DNA of 62,160 nt from a virus. Positions 14,582 to 23,478 of this stretch are shown here, one piece after another. The translations under genes and the position numbers were made by a program. Position 1 is the stretch's first letter, and the number at the start of each line of letters is the position of its first letter. The stretch is from positions 1-62,160 of the IMG/VR virus record IMGVR_UViG_3300020129_000334; one strand, given 5' to 3'. The notes beneath the pieces are model-generated. The model was not told where the DNA came from. It ran no database searches and saw nothing but the letters and a program-made list of their open reading frames with translations.

Positions 14582-14920
14582 ATGAGCTACTCGGTCAACG
14601 TCACGCTCTCGATCAGCGTCACGGGGAACGGTCGTAACGATTCGCAAACGTACACGGTCGCGAGCACGACGAGCCCAGGCCTCCGTGAGCCGTTCCTCGT
14701 CGTCAATGGCCGCGGGAGCGTGACGGTTCCTGTTGGCGCCACGATGGCCGTCATTGTCCCGCCGACCTCCTCGAGCGTCGTCAAAACCTGGGATGCGAGC
14801 GGCACCGAGGGCGGGCCTATCGGCATGACGACGCCGACGTGGATCACGCTGCCGGCCGGCACCACCGCGCTCTGGATTGGCGGCGACGGAACGGAAGCGA
14901 TCGAAGTCTTCATCCTGTAG
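14582..14920 (+). CDS. Small beta-rich virion-associated protein, 112 aa
   Basis: Starts at ATG 14582 immediately after the GNAT stop ([17 protein letters not shown]). It is made of short Thr/Val-rich strands and ends EAIEVFIL, with no Cys or membrane segment. The composition is typical of a minor head or decoration protein in the packaging block. No family recognised. Confidence 0.65.
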   Translation: MSYSVNVTLSISVTGNGRNDSQTYTVASTTSPGLREPFLVVNGRGSVTVPVGATMAVIVPPTSSSVVKTWDASGTEGGPIGMTTPTWITLPAGTTALWIGGDGTEAIEVFIL

Positions 14921-14928
14921 GAGCGCGC

Positions 14929-15069
14929 ATGCCGCTGAAGTCTGGTTCCAGTCAAAAGACCATCTCGTCCAACATCAAAGAGCTAGTCGGCGCCGGCCAC
15001 CCGCAGAAGCAAGCGGTCGCCATTGCCGAGAAGAAGGCCGGCAAGAGCCGGAAGAAGGGAAAGAAGTAA
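14929..15069 (+). CDS. 46-aa basic phage protein (KTISxNI...KQAVAIA type)
   Basis: ATG 14929, preceded by TAGGAG, gives [20 protein letters not shown], then [15 protein letters not shown] and a Lys-rich tail. Tiny proteins with this signature recur in phage structural blocks, usually near terminase or portal genes; their function is not established. Its stop overlaps the next ATG by one base (TAATG). Confidence 0.7.
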   Translation: MPLKSGSSQKTISSNIKELVGAGHPQKQAVAIAEKKAGKSRKKGKK

Positions 15070-15335
15070 TGGCCAGTGCCAAGAGCCTTGCGCCGTCTGC
15101 CACGCTCGACCCCACGACGCTGCCGAAGGCCGATTATGTCGCACCGCCAATGCCGGTCTACGTAGACGCCGACGCCGATCCTGCGCCCAAAGCTCCCGAT
15201 CCTGCGGCCCCGCTCGGCGACCGTGAGTCCATCATCGCCTGGCTTCGCGCCCACCGTACGGCGGAGTCGGTCGACCAGGAGCATTTCCGTAAGAAGCTCG
15301 CCACTGATATCGAGGCGCAGAAGGATCGTCAGTAA
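15069..15335 (+). CDS. Hypothetical phage protein, 88 aa
   Basis: ATG 15069 overlaps the previous stop. The first two thirds are Pro/Ala/Asp-rich and probably disordered. The C-terminus is a helix pair (RESIIAWLRAHRTAESVDQ). It is part of a run of small genes between the GNAT and large terminase genes. Confidence 0.65.
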   Translation: MASAKSLAPSATLDPTTLPKADYVAPPMPVYVDADADPAPKAPDPAAPLGDRESIIAWLRAHRTAESVDQEHFRKKLATDIEAQKDRQ

Positions 15336-15571
15336 TGCGGCTGAAGATTGTTCAAACGAATTGCGACATTTTCACCCCCGACGGCCACGGAGCAAAGGCC
15401 TCGTATTTCCGAGACAAGGACTACGAGCTGTCGCTTGAGGGGGCTTTCATTCGCTTCCGCTCGCGGCATGTCAAAGACAGCGAGACGTACGAGATCCCGA
15501 TGGCCAACGTCGCCATGATCGCGCGCCTCCCCGACGAGCCTGCAAACGACAACGCGAAGAGGGGCAAGTGA
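15335..15571 (+). CDS. Small phage protein with C-terminal PANDN motif, 78 aa
   Basis: Begins MRLKIVQTNCDIFTPDGH. It is beta-rich (YELSLEGAFIRFRSR, YEIPMANVAMIARL) and ends in DEPANDNAKRGK. The PANDN motif recurs in at least seven other proteins of this genome. Similar small beta proteins lie beside terminase in podovirus-like genomes. Role unknown. Confidence 0.65.
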   Translation: MRLKIVQTNCDIFTPDGHGAKASYFRDKDYELSLEGAFIRFRSRHVKDSETYEIPMANVAMIARLPDEPANDNAKRGK

Positions 15572-15864
15572 TCGTCGCCCGGTGCCCGAAGTGCGGCTAT
15601 CCAGACACGTTCGACGGCCAGCACTTCAAGGGCATCTATACCCCTGGTGAGCCCTGCAGCCATTGCGATGCGGTCGAGGGAGAGGGAGACGAAGTGAAAG
15701 ACCATGTCCACACGCTCGTGCGTCTCGCCGATGAATACGGGTGCGATTGCGGCGTCATGATCTCGGCTGCGCAGTACGAGGCCATTCGGAGCATCCTCCC
15801 GGAGGGCTGGCGACTGCTCACCGACGCCGAAGCTCAGGCAGAGAGCGAGAAGGCCAAGACGTAG
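15568..15864 (+). CDS. Zinc-ribbon protein, 98 aa
   Basis: GTG start at 15568 overlapping the previous stop. CPKCGYPD and CSHCDA form a classic two-knuckle zinc ribbon in the first 35 residues, with a further CDC later. The C-terminal half is helical (AAQYEAIRSILPEGW). It lies directly upstream of the large terminase; it may assist packaging or DNA handling, but that is inference. Confidence 0.65.
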   Translation: MIVARCPKCGYPDTFDGQHFKGIYTPGEPCSHCDAVEGEGDEVKDHVHTLVRLADEYGCDCGVMISAAQYEAIRSILPEGWRLLTDAEAQAESEKAKT

Positions 15865-17283
15865 TTGGCGGTAGATAAGCGTCTCCTCCTCGAAGCCCAG
15901 GCCCTTCAGAAAGAGATTGAACGGCGAGCTGCGGAGAAGACGCTCCACGACCCGATTAGCTTCGTCAAAAGCTGCGGATTCACCCCGGACCCTTGGCAGG
16001 AGAAGGTTCTTCGGTGCGACGAGCGGCGGATTCTGCTCCTCACCGCGCGCCAGGCGGGCAAGTCGAGCATTTGCGGCTTCCTCGCGCTCCACCGCGCGCT
16101 GACGGTGCTCGAGGCGCTCATTCTCTGCATCTCGCCATCGCAGCGTCAGAGCACCGAGCTTCTCCTCAAGGTCAAGTCGGCGATCGCGAACATGCCGATC
16201 CCGTGCGAGCTGGTCGAAGACAACAAGCTCTCGCTCACCTTCAAGAACGGTTCGCGCATCGTCTCGCTTCCGGCGAATGAAGGCACCATCCGCGGCTTCT
16301 CCGCCGTCAACCTGCTGATCGAGGACGAGGCCGGCGACGTTCCCGACGAGCTTTACGTGGCCATTCGCCCGATGCTCGCGACCAGCAACGGTCAGCACTT
16401 GCTGATGGGGACGCCGAAGGGGCGACGTGGGCACTTCTTCGAGCAGTGGGAGCGCGGCGGGGACAAGTGGGAGCGCATCCGCGTCAAGGGGACCGCGATC
16501 AGCCGCTACACCCCCGGCTTCCTCAAGCAAGAGAAGGAAGACATGTTCGCGCGCGGTCTGGCCGACATGTTCCGCCAGGAGTACGAGTGCGAATTCATCA
16601 ATGCTGCGGCCGGGCGCGTCTACTCCGGCTTTGATGAGCAGCGCAACATGGTCGAGGAGCTGCCGACGGGGCACTTCGACGAATGGACGTACCTCTGCGG
16701 GCTCGACTTCGGCATCAAGGACGACAATGCCGTCACGGTCCTTGGCTGGCGCGCGCATGACCCGTGCGTCTACGTGATCGAGAGCTACCGCATTCACGGA
16801 ATCCCGTACGAGATGGCCGAAGAGGTGAAGCGTCTCGACGAGCGTTATCACTTTGCGCGCATCGTGGGCGACGTCGGCGGCATGGGGAAGGCCTTCGCGG
16901 AGGAAGCTCGCCGCCGGTTCTTCGTTCCGATCGAGGCCGCCGACAAGCACAACAAGCTGGGCTACATCGCGCTGCTCAACGGCGACCTTCACACGGGCCG
17001 GCTGAAGCTTCTGCGCCACGCCACCAAGGATCTTCAGGCCGAATGGATGGAGCTGGCCTGGGCGGAAGGCGGCAAAAAGGAGCTCGACGGCATTCCCAAT
17101 CACGCCGCGGATAGCTGCCTGTACTCCTGGCGCGCCGCCAATGCGTTTCTCGAGCAGCACCAGCGAGTGATCCTGCCAGGGAGTCCGGAATGGGCGAAAC
17201 GGGAACAGGAAGAGATCCTCGCGAAGGACCTCGAGAAGCAAATGAAGATGCGATCGGCGGAGTGGTGGGAGACAAGCAATTGA
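15865..17283 (+). CDS. terL: Terminase large subunit (ATPase/nuclease), 472 aa
   Basis: Packaging motor of the phage. Walker A is TARQAGKSS (residues 60-68), Walker B LLIEDEA (about 150-156) and the coupling motif LLMGTPKG (179-186), together the N-terminal ATPase. The C-terminal RNase H-like nuclease begins at CGLDFGIKDDNAV (Asp281), with further acidic residues in IVGDVGG and NHAADS. Length is normal for the family. The start is TTG 15865, directly after the preceding stop. It is followed by a coupled small gene and the portal. Confidence 0.92.
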   Translation: MAVDKRLLLEAQALQKEIERRAAEKTLHDPISFVKSCGFTPDPWQEKVLRCDERRILLLTARQAGKSSICGFLALHRALTVLEALILCISPSQRQSTELLLKVKSAIANMPIPCELVEDNKLSLTFKNGSRIVSLPANEGTIRGFSAVNLLIEDEAGDVPDELYVAIRPMLATSNGQHLLMGTPKGRRGHFFEQWERGGDKWERIRVKGTAISRYTPGFLKQEKEDMFARGLADMFRQEYECEFINAAAGRVYSGFDEQRNMVEELPTGHFDEWTYLCGLDFGIKDDNAVTVLGWRAHDPCVYVIESYRIHGIPYEMAEEVKRLDERYHFARIVGDVGGMGKAFAEEARRRFFVPIEAADKHNKLGYIALLNGDLHTGRLKLLRHATKDLQAEWMELAWAEGGKKELDGIPNHAADSCLYSWRAANAFLEQHQRVILPGSPEWAKREQEEILAKDLEKQMKMRSAEWWETSN

Positions 17284-17525
17284 TCTCGAATACGCCGCTC
17301 GAGGTGCTCAGCGAATTGGCCAAGTGGATGCGTGAGAATGGGGCCCGCCGCGCGCGCTGCGGAGACGTGGAGCTGGAGCTGGGGCCGATGCCGCATCCGA
17401 CTCCTGGGCCCGAAGAAGAGATCACCGATGCCGAGGCCGCCGCACGCATCTATCGCCAGGGGAAGAACCGCGACGCCTTCCTCTTTGCCAGCTCCGAAGG
17501 CTTTCCTGAGGGCTTCGATGAGTGA
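17280..17525 (+). CDS. Small protein between terminase and portal, 81 aa
   Basis: TTG start at 17280 overlaps the terminase stop (TTGA), giving a frame that begins LISNTPLEVLSELAKWM. It has a first amphipathic helix and an acidic Pro-rich middle (GPMPHPTPGPEEEITD). The portal GTG overlaps its stop. Coupling on both sides suggests it acts with the packaging motor, but nothing in the sequence shows how. Confidence 0.6.
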   Translation: MISNTPLEVLSELAKWMRENGARRARCGDVELELGPMPHPTPGPEEEITDAEAAARIYRQGKNRDAFLFASSEGFPEGFDE

Positions 17526-19426
17526 GTAACTTCAATACTGCCATGGGCGGCGGGAGCCGGATTGACGCCCGGTGGTGGCTCGATCGCTTCGAAGACAAGC
17601 GCTACCTGAATCTGGGGGCCGTGGTCGAGCGCGTGATGCGCCAGCAGGACTACCGCCGCGATCAGGATCTTCGTCATGCGCGCCTGTACGGCAATCTCCC
17701 GGTGCTTGGCCTGGGCCCCCGCAATTACGCTCGCCGTGCGCTCGTCGGCAACAGCTCCAAGCTCGCCTTCAACGTCGTCAAGAGCTGCGTCGACGCCTAT
17801 ACGGCCAAGATCACGAAGGAGCGCCCCAAGGTCAGCTTCATCACCTCCGGCGGAGACTGGGATCTCGAGGAGAAGGCGAAGGGGCTCGACCGGTTCATGG
17901 AGGGCCAGTTTTACGAGACCGGCCTGCACGATCTGGCCCCCTCCGTCGTGCTCGACTCCGCGGTCTATGGGCTCGGCATCGTTCACCCCTACATCACCGA
18001 GGACAACCGCATCGCCGTCGAGCGCGTCTTCAACTGGGAGCTGCTCGTCGATGACGAAGAGGCGGTGTACGGGAAGCCGCACAACATCTACCGCCGCAAG
18101 TACATCGACCGCGTCGTGCTCGAGGAGATGTTCCCCGAGAAGCGAAACGAGATCGCCACGGCCCGGCGCGAAGAGGACGGCATCAGCGAATGGGGCAACG
18201 ACTCCACCTCGGATCAAGTGCTCGTCACGGAAGCCTGGCATCTGAAGAGCGGCCCCAAAGCTACCGACGGGCGCCACTGCATCATCATCAGCAACGCCAC
18301 GCTGTTCGATGAGGGCTACGACAAGGATTACTTCCCCTTCGCTATTCTTCGCAAACAACCCGCATTGATCGGATGGTATTCGGAGGGTTTGGCGGAGGAG
18401 CTAGAAGGCATTCAACTCGAATTGAACGTGCTTCTTCGCAAGATTCAGCGGAGCCACCATCTCCTCGCCGCCGGGCATTGGCTCGTTCGGAAGGGGAGTA
18501 TGAACAAGCAGAAGATCGACAACGACATCGGCTCGATCCTCGAATACACGTCGGAGCCCCCGCAGCTCGTCACGGGCATGGCCGTCAGCCCCGAGGTCTA
18601 CGCGCATCTCGATCGCCTGTACCAGAAGGCCTACGAGATTACCGGCATCAGCCAGCTTCAAGCGCAGGGGCTCAAGCCGGTGGGGCTCGATTCGGGCGAG
18701 GCGCAGCGGGTCTACCTCGACATTCAGACCGAGCGCTTCCAGGTCGCCCTGCGCTTCTATCAGCATTGGTACCTGGACATCGCGAATCAGTACATCGATC
18801 TCGCTCGGGACATCAGCAAGACAAATCCTGACTTCGGCGTGAAGGCCGTGGGCAACCGCAGCATGACGCGCGAGGTATTCAAAGACAATTTCCTGGATGA
18901 GGAGGAGTACGTTCTAAAGCTGTATCCGACGAACGCTCTTTCGCGCGAGCCCGCGTCTCGTATCGCCGAGGTTCAGACGTTCGCCAATGCCGGCTGGGTC
19001 CAGAAGCGCGAGGCCAAGCGCCTGCTCGACTTCCCTGACCTCGAGACGGCCCAGGACCAGGATGACGCTTCTTACAATCTGGTGATGGACATCTGCGCCG
19101 ACATGAAGCGCGGAGTCTTCGCCCCTCCCGAGCCCTTCATGGACCTGGCGGAGGCGATCCAGCTCGTGCAGCGCGAGTACCTGATCGCTCGCCGCAAGAA
19201 CCTCCCCGACGACCGGCTCGAGATGATGATCACGTGGATGGAGCAAGCCAAGGACATGCTCGACCAGGGCCAAGGTCCGCCGCCCGGTGCTCCCCAGCAA
19301 ATGCCCGCCAACGACAACGGCATGCAGGCTCCTCCCGGCGGAATGCCTGGAATGCCTCCTATGCCCCCCGGCGTCCCTCCCGGAGCCAATGGTGCGCCTC
19401 CGATGATGCCGCCGCCTGCCGCCTGA
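17522..19426 (+). CDS. Portal protein, 634 aa
   Basis: The dodecameric head vertex through which DNA enters and leaves. Length and position directly after terminase fit. The N-terminal half has the long helical stretch and HARLYGNLPVLGL and SKLAFNVVKSCVDAYTAKI motifs of podovirus portals, with a following strand-rich region (RVFNWELLVDDEEAVYG). The C-terminus is Met/Pro/Gly-rich and disordered, with a PANDN motif. GTG start at 17522, overlapping the previous stop. Confidence 0.85.
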   Translation: MSNFNTAMGGGSRIDARWWLDRFEDKRYLNLGAVVERVMRQQDYRRDQDLRHARLYGNLPVLGLGPRNYARRALVGNSSKLAFNVVKSCVDAYTAKITKERPKVSFITSGGDWDLEEKAKGLDRFMEGQFYETGLHDLAPSVVLDSAVYGLGIVHPYITEDNRIAVERVFNWELLVDDEEAVYGKPHNIYRRKYIDRVVLEEMFPEKRNEIATARREEDGISEWGNDSTSDQVLVTEAWHLKSGPKATDGRHCIIISNATLFDEGYDKDYFPFAILRKQPALIGWYSEGLAEELEGIQLELNVLLRKIQRSHHLLAAGHWLVRKGSMNKQKIDNDIGSILEYTSEPPQLVTGMAVSPEVYAHLDRLYQKAYEITGISQLQAQGLKPVGLDSGEAQRVYLDIQTERFQVALRFYQHWYLDIANQYIDLARDISKTNPDFGVKAVGNRSMTREVFKDNFLDEEEYVLKLYPTNALSREPASRIAEVQTFANAGWVQKREAKRLLDFPDLETAQDQDDASYNLVMDICADMKRGVFAPPEPFMDLAEAIQLVQREYLIARRKNLPDDRLEMMITWMEQAKDMLDQGQGPPPGAPQQMPANDNGMQAPPGGMPGMPPMPPGVPPGANGAPPMMPPPAA

Positions 19427-19433
19427 GGAATGA

Positions 19434-20468
19434 ATGACTGCAACGGCCACGAATAGCACGGAGATCAACGCGAGCGCCGGTGTCCCGCCCGAAAAGACGG
19501 TGGACATGGCAACAGGGGAAGGCGTAGGCGTCGAGAAGCCGGCGAATGACAACGGCTCTAACGGCACTACCGGCACCGGCGCGAGTCCGGAAAAGGACAA
19601 GGCAGCCGCAGACGCAGCCGCCCCGCCGCCCGTACCTGCCGAGCCCAGCAAGCTCGATAAAGCCCGAGCGGTCGCACGCGCAAAGCACGAGGAGAATCAG
19701 CGCCGCATCTTCCAGCAGGGAGAGCAGGCCCGCGTTCGCGCCCAGCAGCAAGCGGTCAACCAGGCATATCAGGCAGAGCGCGCTCGTCGTGAGGCGGCAG
19801 AGAAGGCGCTTGCAGACATCAATACGCCGGAAGGGGCTCTCGCTTACCTCGAGAAGGTAGGGATGAACCCCAAGGTGCTGGCCGAGCGCGCCGTCGCGAT
19901 GAACACCCCCGAGGGGCGGCTCCGCGCGGAGATCGAAGCCAAGATCCAGGCGGCCACCGAGCAGGTTCGCAAGGAATACGACACTCGGATCGCCAAGTAC
20001 GAAGAGCAGGTCCAAAGCTCCAGCCGGCAGGCCGCCATCGCCCAGGCTGAGCAGCGCTTCATTCAAGAGGGCACCGACACCGAAACCTTCCCCGCCGTCG
20101 CTCATCTCCTGAGCCAGGGGGACGAATGGCGCGCGTCGATCCTTGAAGAGGGGAAGCGGATCATCACCGAGGCTGCTCGCCGCACCGGCCAGGATTACAC
20201 CAACGCCGAAGTGCTGGCGTACCTCGATCGCAAGTACAGCAAGATTCTGTCTCTCCCCCAGAAAAGCGGAGAGTCCTCGAGCAACGCTAACGGGAATGCC
20301 CAAAACGGGACCGGCGCCAATGCAACGGGTACAGCCGGCAGTCCGCGAACGCTGACGAATACGAACACGCAAGGTAAGGCGAGCCTCCCCCCTGACTTCG
20401 ACTCTCTGTCGCCGTCGGAACAGCAGGCCGCACTTGCTGCTCTCTATCGAGCGTTGCGCCGGACGTAA
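19434..20468 (+). CDS. Scaffolding-like protein, 344 aa
   Basis: Highly charged and largely helical. It has a disordered, Ala/Pro-rich N-terminus carrying PANDN, a long coiled coil (ENQRRIFQQGEQARVRAQQQ, about residues 80-130; TEQVRKEYDTRIAKYEEQV), and a Gly/Asn/Thr-rich linker before a short C-terminal helix (SEQQAALAALYRALRRT). This is the layout of internal scaffolds that bind coat protein through a C-terminal helix. Position between portal and major capsid supports it. Confidence 0.75.
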   Translation: MTATATNSTEINASAGVPPEKTVDMATGEGVGVEKPANDNGSNGTTGTGASPEKDKAAADAAAPPPVPAEPSKLDKARAVARAKHEENQRRIFQQGEQARVRAQQQAVNQAYQAERARREAAEKALADINTPEGALAYLEKVGMNPKVLAERAVAMNTPEGRLRAEIEAKIQAATEQVRKEYDTRIAKYEEQVQSSSRQAAIAQAEQRFIQEGTDTETFPAVAHLLSQGDEWRASILEEGKRIITEAARRTGQDYTNAEVLAYLDRKYSKILSLPQKSGESSSNANGNAQNGTGANATGTAGSPRTLTNTNTQGKASLPPDFDSLSPSEQQAALAALYRALRRT

Positions 20469-20501
20469 CCGCGCGCCCCGAAACTAGCGACTACCGCTAA
20501 C

Positions 20502-20527
20502 GCCTTCGTGGTGAAGGCACACGTGTG
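20502..20527. other. Hairpin plus CACACGTGTG palindrome before the capsid gene
   Basis: In the 91-base gap between scaffold and capsid genes, GCCTTC (20502-20507) pairs with GAAGGC (20513-20518) around a 5-base loop. The perfect palindrome CACACGTGTG (20518-20527) follows at once. There is no T-run, so this is not a clear terminator. It may set capsid mRNA processing or stability. Confidence 0.4.
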
Positions 20528-20559
20528 CGCGCGGTGACCTCCGACTTTTGGGGTTACCG

Positions 20560-21828
20560 ATGTCTCTTGCCACGTTTGACATGACCGCCGCTGCTCAGGT
20601 CCTCAAGCAGCGTTATACCCGCAAGAAGCTCAATACTCTCTCGTACAACAACAACACGCTCCTGGCACTCATGCCCAAGGACGAGGCGCTGGGCTCCAAT
20701 GCGTTCGTCTTCGGCGTGCGGAATGCCGTTGCGCAGACCCGTAGCTGGAACGGCTTCTCGCAGTCGCAGGCTTCGACAGCCAATCCCGGTGGCGCCAGCA
20801 CTTATAACCGGTTCGTTGTTCCCCACTACAACGACTACACGACGGCCAACATCACCGGCGACGCGATCGATTCCGCGAAGGGTGATGAGAACACGCTGAT
20901 CAACGTGCTGACGGGTGAGATCGATGGCGCCCTCTACACGGCGTCGCGGTCGCTGGCGATCAGCATGTATAAGAACGGCGGCGGCGCTCGAGGCCAGATC
21001 AGCGCTACGTCGAACACCGCGACGACGACGATCACGCTCGCGAACCCGACGGACATCGTCAACTTCGAGGTTGGTATGCCGGTCGTCCTTTCGACGGCAG
21101 ACGGCACGACGGGCTCGGTCAAGAACGGTGTGGCGTACATCGGCGCGATTGACCGCGACCTCGGCACCCTCACGGCGGCGGCGTCGCTTGTGGCGATTAC
21201 TACGCCCGTCAACTGGACGGCCCAGATCGGAACGGCAGCGGCGAATGACTACATCTTCCAGCTCGGCGACTTCGGCAATGCGATGGTCGGCCTGGCGGGA
21301 TGGATTCCGCAGACGGCGCCGGGCAACACGGACAACTTCTATGGCGTCAACCGCAGCTCCGATGCGACGCGCCTTGCGGGTGTTCGCTACAGCGGTGGTG
21401 GCGGCCCCATCGAGGAAACGCTGATCGAGTCGGCGGCGCGGCTGGTTCGTGAAGGCAGCGAGCCCGATTACGCGACGCTGAACCCGCTCAACTATTCGCA
21501 GCTCGTGAAGGCCCTTGGCGCGAAGGTCTTTTACGATCGGGCGAAGGCGGTCGATGACCCCGATATCGGCTTTGAGGCCGTGAAGCTCATGGGCCCCAAG
21601 GGTCCGATCAAGGTCGTGGCTGACGTCAACTGCCCCTTTGGCGTGTCCTACATGCTGAAGATGGACACGTGGAAGATGCGGTCCATTGGCAAGGCGCCGC
21701 GCATCATCGACCTGGACGAGGTATCGATGCTCCGTATCAACAACGCTGATGCGTACGAGGTTCGTATCGTCTCGCGTGTCTGCATCACGTGCGACGCCCC
21801 GGGCTGGAACGCCGTTATCACCCTCTAA
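20560..21828 (+). CDS. Major capsid protein, 422 aa
   Basis: Starts at ATG 20560 (MSLATFDMTAAAQVLKQRY); the TTG 12 bases upstream is not needed. The size, a start with KKLNTLSYNNNTLLALMPKD, Gly/Thr-rich middle strands and a long helix region (IEETLIESAARLVREGS) fit an HK97-fold coat protein as in podoviruses with similar gene order. The gene follows the scaffold and has its own leader with a hairpin. Fold assignment is by order and composition, not by a diagnostic motif. Confidence 0.8.
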   Translation: MSLATFDMTAAAQVLKQRYTRKKLNTLSYNNNTLLALMPKDEALGSNAFVFGVRNAVAQTRSWNGFSQSQASTANPGGASTYNRFVVPHYNDYTTANITGDAIDSAKGDENTLINVLTGEIDGALYTASRSLAISMYKNGGGARGQISATSNTATTTITLANPTDIVNFEVGMPVVLSTADGTTGSVKNGVAYIGAIDRDLGTLTAAASLVAITTPVNWTAQIGTAAANDYIFQLGDFGNAMVGLAGWIPQTAPGNTDNFYGVNRSSDATRLAGVRYSGGGGPIEETLIESAARLVREGSEPDYATLNPLNYSQLVKALGAKVFYDRAKAVDDPDIGFEAVKLMGPKGPIKVVADVNCPFGVSYMLKMDTWKMRSIGKAPRIIDLDEVSMLRINNADAYEVRIVSRVCITCDAPGWNAVITL

Positions 21829-21855
21829 TCCGGAGGCAAGGAAAGGAGGGAAACC

Positions 21856-22500
21856 ATGGCAGATCGTACTTTCAACGCACTCCCGAATACGCCGGGCGTG
21901 AAGCATGTCTATATGCCGCTCACGCTCGTTGGGGCGGACACCGGCGGCGGCACGGCTCCAACGCTCAGCGAGGGCGACCCGAACGGCAGCTATTTCACGG
22001 TCTCCCGCACGGCGGCCGGGAACTATGCGCTGACGACCAAGGATGGCTTTCTCGCGAATGTCATCGTCAAGGCGGAGGGGAGCCCCGGCATCACGGCGCG
22101 CGCCTCCATCCCGGTGCAGAACAGCAATGGCACCTGGACGACCAGCATCTATACGGCTCTTACGCCGCAGACGGTGACGGTTGGCGCAGCGACGGTGACC
22201 GGGGCTGGCACTGGCTACACCTCGGCGCCGACGATCACGTACAACAACGCGCACGGCAACGTTGGGCTCAAGGGGACTGTCACGGTTTCCGCGGGCGGCG
22301 TTACGGCAGTGCGGATCACCGAGGGCGGGCTCGGTACGGACGGCACGGCGCCCACCATCACGCTCACGGGCGGGGGCGGAACGGGTGCCACGGCCACGGT
22401 CGCGCTCAATGCAGCCACCAACATCTCGGCGTCGGATCTTCCGCTCGGCGCCAAGGTGCGGCTCTGGTTCGTCCAGCGCAATTCCTCGGTGACTCCGTAA
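21856..22500 (+). CDS. Head decoration-like beta protein, 214 aa
   Basis: A very strong ribosome site (GGAAAGGAGGG) precedes ATG 21856, consistent with an abundant virion protein. Thr/Gly/Ala-rich, all-beta. It contains the module TGAGTGYTSAPTITY and later GGLGTDGTAPTITLTG, which recurs in the tail protein at 24297. Position after the coat protein suggests a decoration or head-stabilising protein. Confidence 0.65.
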   Translation: MADRTFNALPNTPGVKHVYMPLTLVGADTGGGTAPTLSEGDPNGSYFTVSRTAAGNYALTTKDGFLANVIVKAEGSPGITARASIPVQNSNGTWTTSIYTALTPQTVTVGAATVTGAGTGYTSAPTITYNNAHGNVGLKGTVTVSAGGVTAVRITEGGLGTDGTAPTITLTGGGGTGATATVALNAATNISASDLPLGAKVRLWFVQRNSSVTP

Positions 22501-22760
22501 TGGCGGCCGAGAAGAAGAAGCCGGACCTCTCCGTTGTCATTGGCTCGATCGCTAAGCCGAAGGGCGAGCCTGACGGGGACGAGGAGATGCCGGCGGAGGG
22601 CGACGCCTACCAGGACGCGATGAGCGAAATGGGCGATGCGATCGCCAGCAAGGACTGGGCGAAAGCCTCGGAGGCCTTCAAGGCGCTGCATTCGCTCTGC
22701 TCGGCGGATGAGAAGTCGAGCGAGGCGGGCGAGGAAGCGGCCGAAGGCGGGGAGTATTAG
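22500..22760 (+). CDS. Acidic small protein, 86 aa
   Basis: ATG 22500 overlaps the previous stop (TAATG). The N-terminus is basic (MAAEKKKPDLSVVIGS). Then comes a very acidic linker and a helical C-terminus (WAKASEAFKALHSLCSADE). It resembles small head-completion or assembly proteins by position only. Confidence 0.6.
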   Translation: MAAEKKKPDLSVVIGSIAKPKGEPDGDEEMPAEGDAYQDAMSEMGDAIASKDWAKASEAFKALHSLCSADEKSSEAGEEAAEGGEY

Positions 22761-22763
22761 GCC

Positions 22764-23477
22764 ATGGCGCGCGGTGTACCCCTGAGCACTCTGCGGACGA
22801 GAGTCCAACGGGCTGCGGACATTGAAGGGTCCACCGCGCGCTTCCCCAGCTCCGAGCTGAACGACTACATCAACGAATCGCTGGCGGAGCTGTACGGGCT
22901 GATCATCGGCGCTTACGGCCAGGATTACTACCGCCGCACGTTCACGTTCACGACGAATGGCGCGTCGGCCTCGTATCCGCTGCCCAACGACTTCCTGTCC
23001 GTGATCAGCGTGGACGTCCCGCTCGGCGGCAATCTCGTTATCACCGCGAAGACGTATTCAGAAAACGAGCGCAACCTCTACAAGTTCTTTCCGTTCGGCG
23101 CCTGGACACTGCATCAACCGCTCTTCTACCGGCTCACGGGGGCCTTCGACTCGAGCGGGAGCACGCCGCAGACGATCACCTTCACGCCCCAGCCGAGCGG
23201 CCCGTACACGGTGAACGTCAACTATGTTCCTGTCCCGACGAAGCTGGTCGACGATCTCAATACGTTTGACGGCGTGGCGGGCTGGGAAGAGTACGTCGTG
23301 CTCGACGCCGCAATGAAGTGCGCCACGAAGAATCAGGAATGGGAGCTTCTGCAGGCCCTAGCGGCCCGGAAGCAGGGGATGCGCGAGCGCGTCGAAGCCA
23401 TGGCGGCGGAGCACAACGCAGGCACTCCTGAGCGCGTGCAGGACATCTACCGCGACATCGATAACTTCGAATGGTAG
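22764..23477 (+). CDS. Head-tail connector (adaptor-like) protein, 237 aa
   Basis: The N-terminal helical bundle (LSTLRTRVQRAADIEG, SELNDYINESLAELYGL), then strands (YPLPNDFLSVISVDV, YTVNVNYVPVP) and a C-terminal helical tail match the adaptor proteins that dock under the portal in podoviruses. It is followed, after a reversed lipoprotein gene, by tail genes. Confident as a connector class; exact family not fixed. Confidence 0.7.
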   Translation: MARGVPLSTLRTRVQRAADIEGSTARFPSSELNDYINESLAELYGLIIGAYGQDYYRRTFTFTTNGASASYPLPNDFLSVISVDVPLGGNLVITAKTYSENERNLYKFFPFGAWTLHQPLFYRLTGAFDSSGSTPQTITFTPQPSGPYTVNVNYVPVPTKLVDDLNTFDGVAGWEEYVVLDAAMKCATKNQEWELLQALAARKQGMRERVEAMAAEHNAGTPERVQDIYRDIDNFEW

Positions 23478-23478
23478 C

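Noticed and set aside
15421-17241. Long minus-strand open frame of 606 codons across the large terminase.
   Set aside because: It is a codon-bias shadow of the terminase gene: Leu/Val/Arg-rich with no ribosome site and no domain. The terminase motifs on the plus strand are intact.
20554-22254. Minus-strand open frame of 566 codons across the capsid gene.
   Set aside because: Arg/Asp/Val-rich shadow of the GC-rich coat and decoration genes, without a start signal or recognisable segment.
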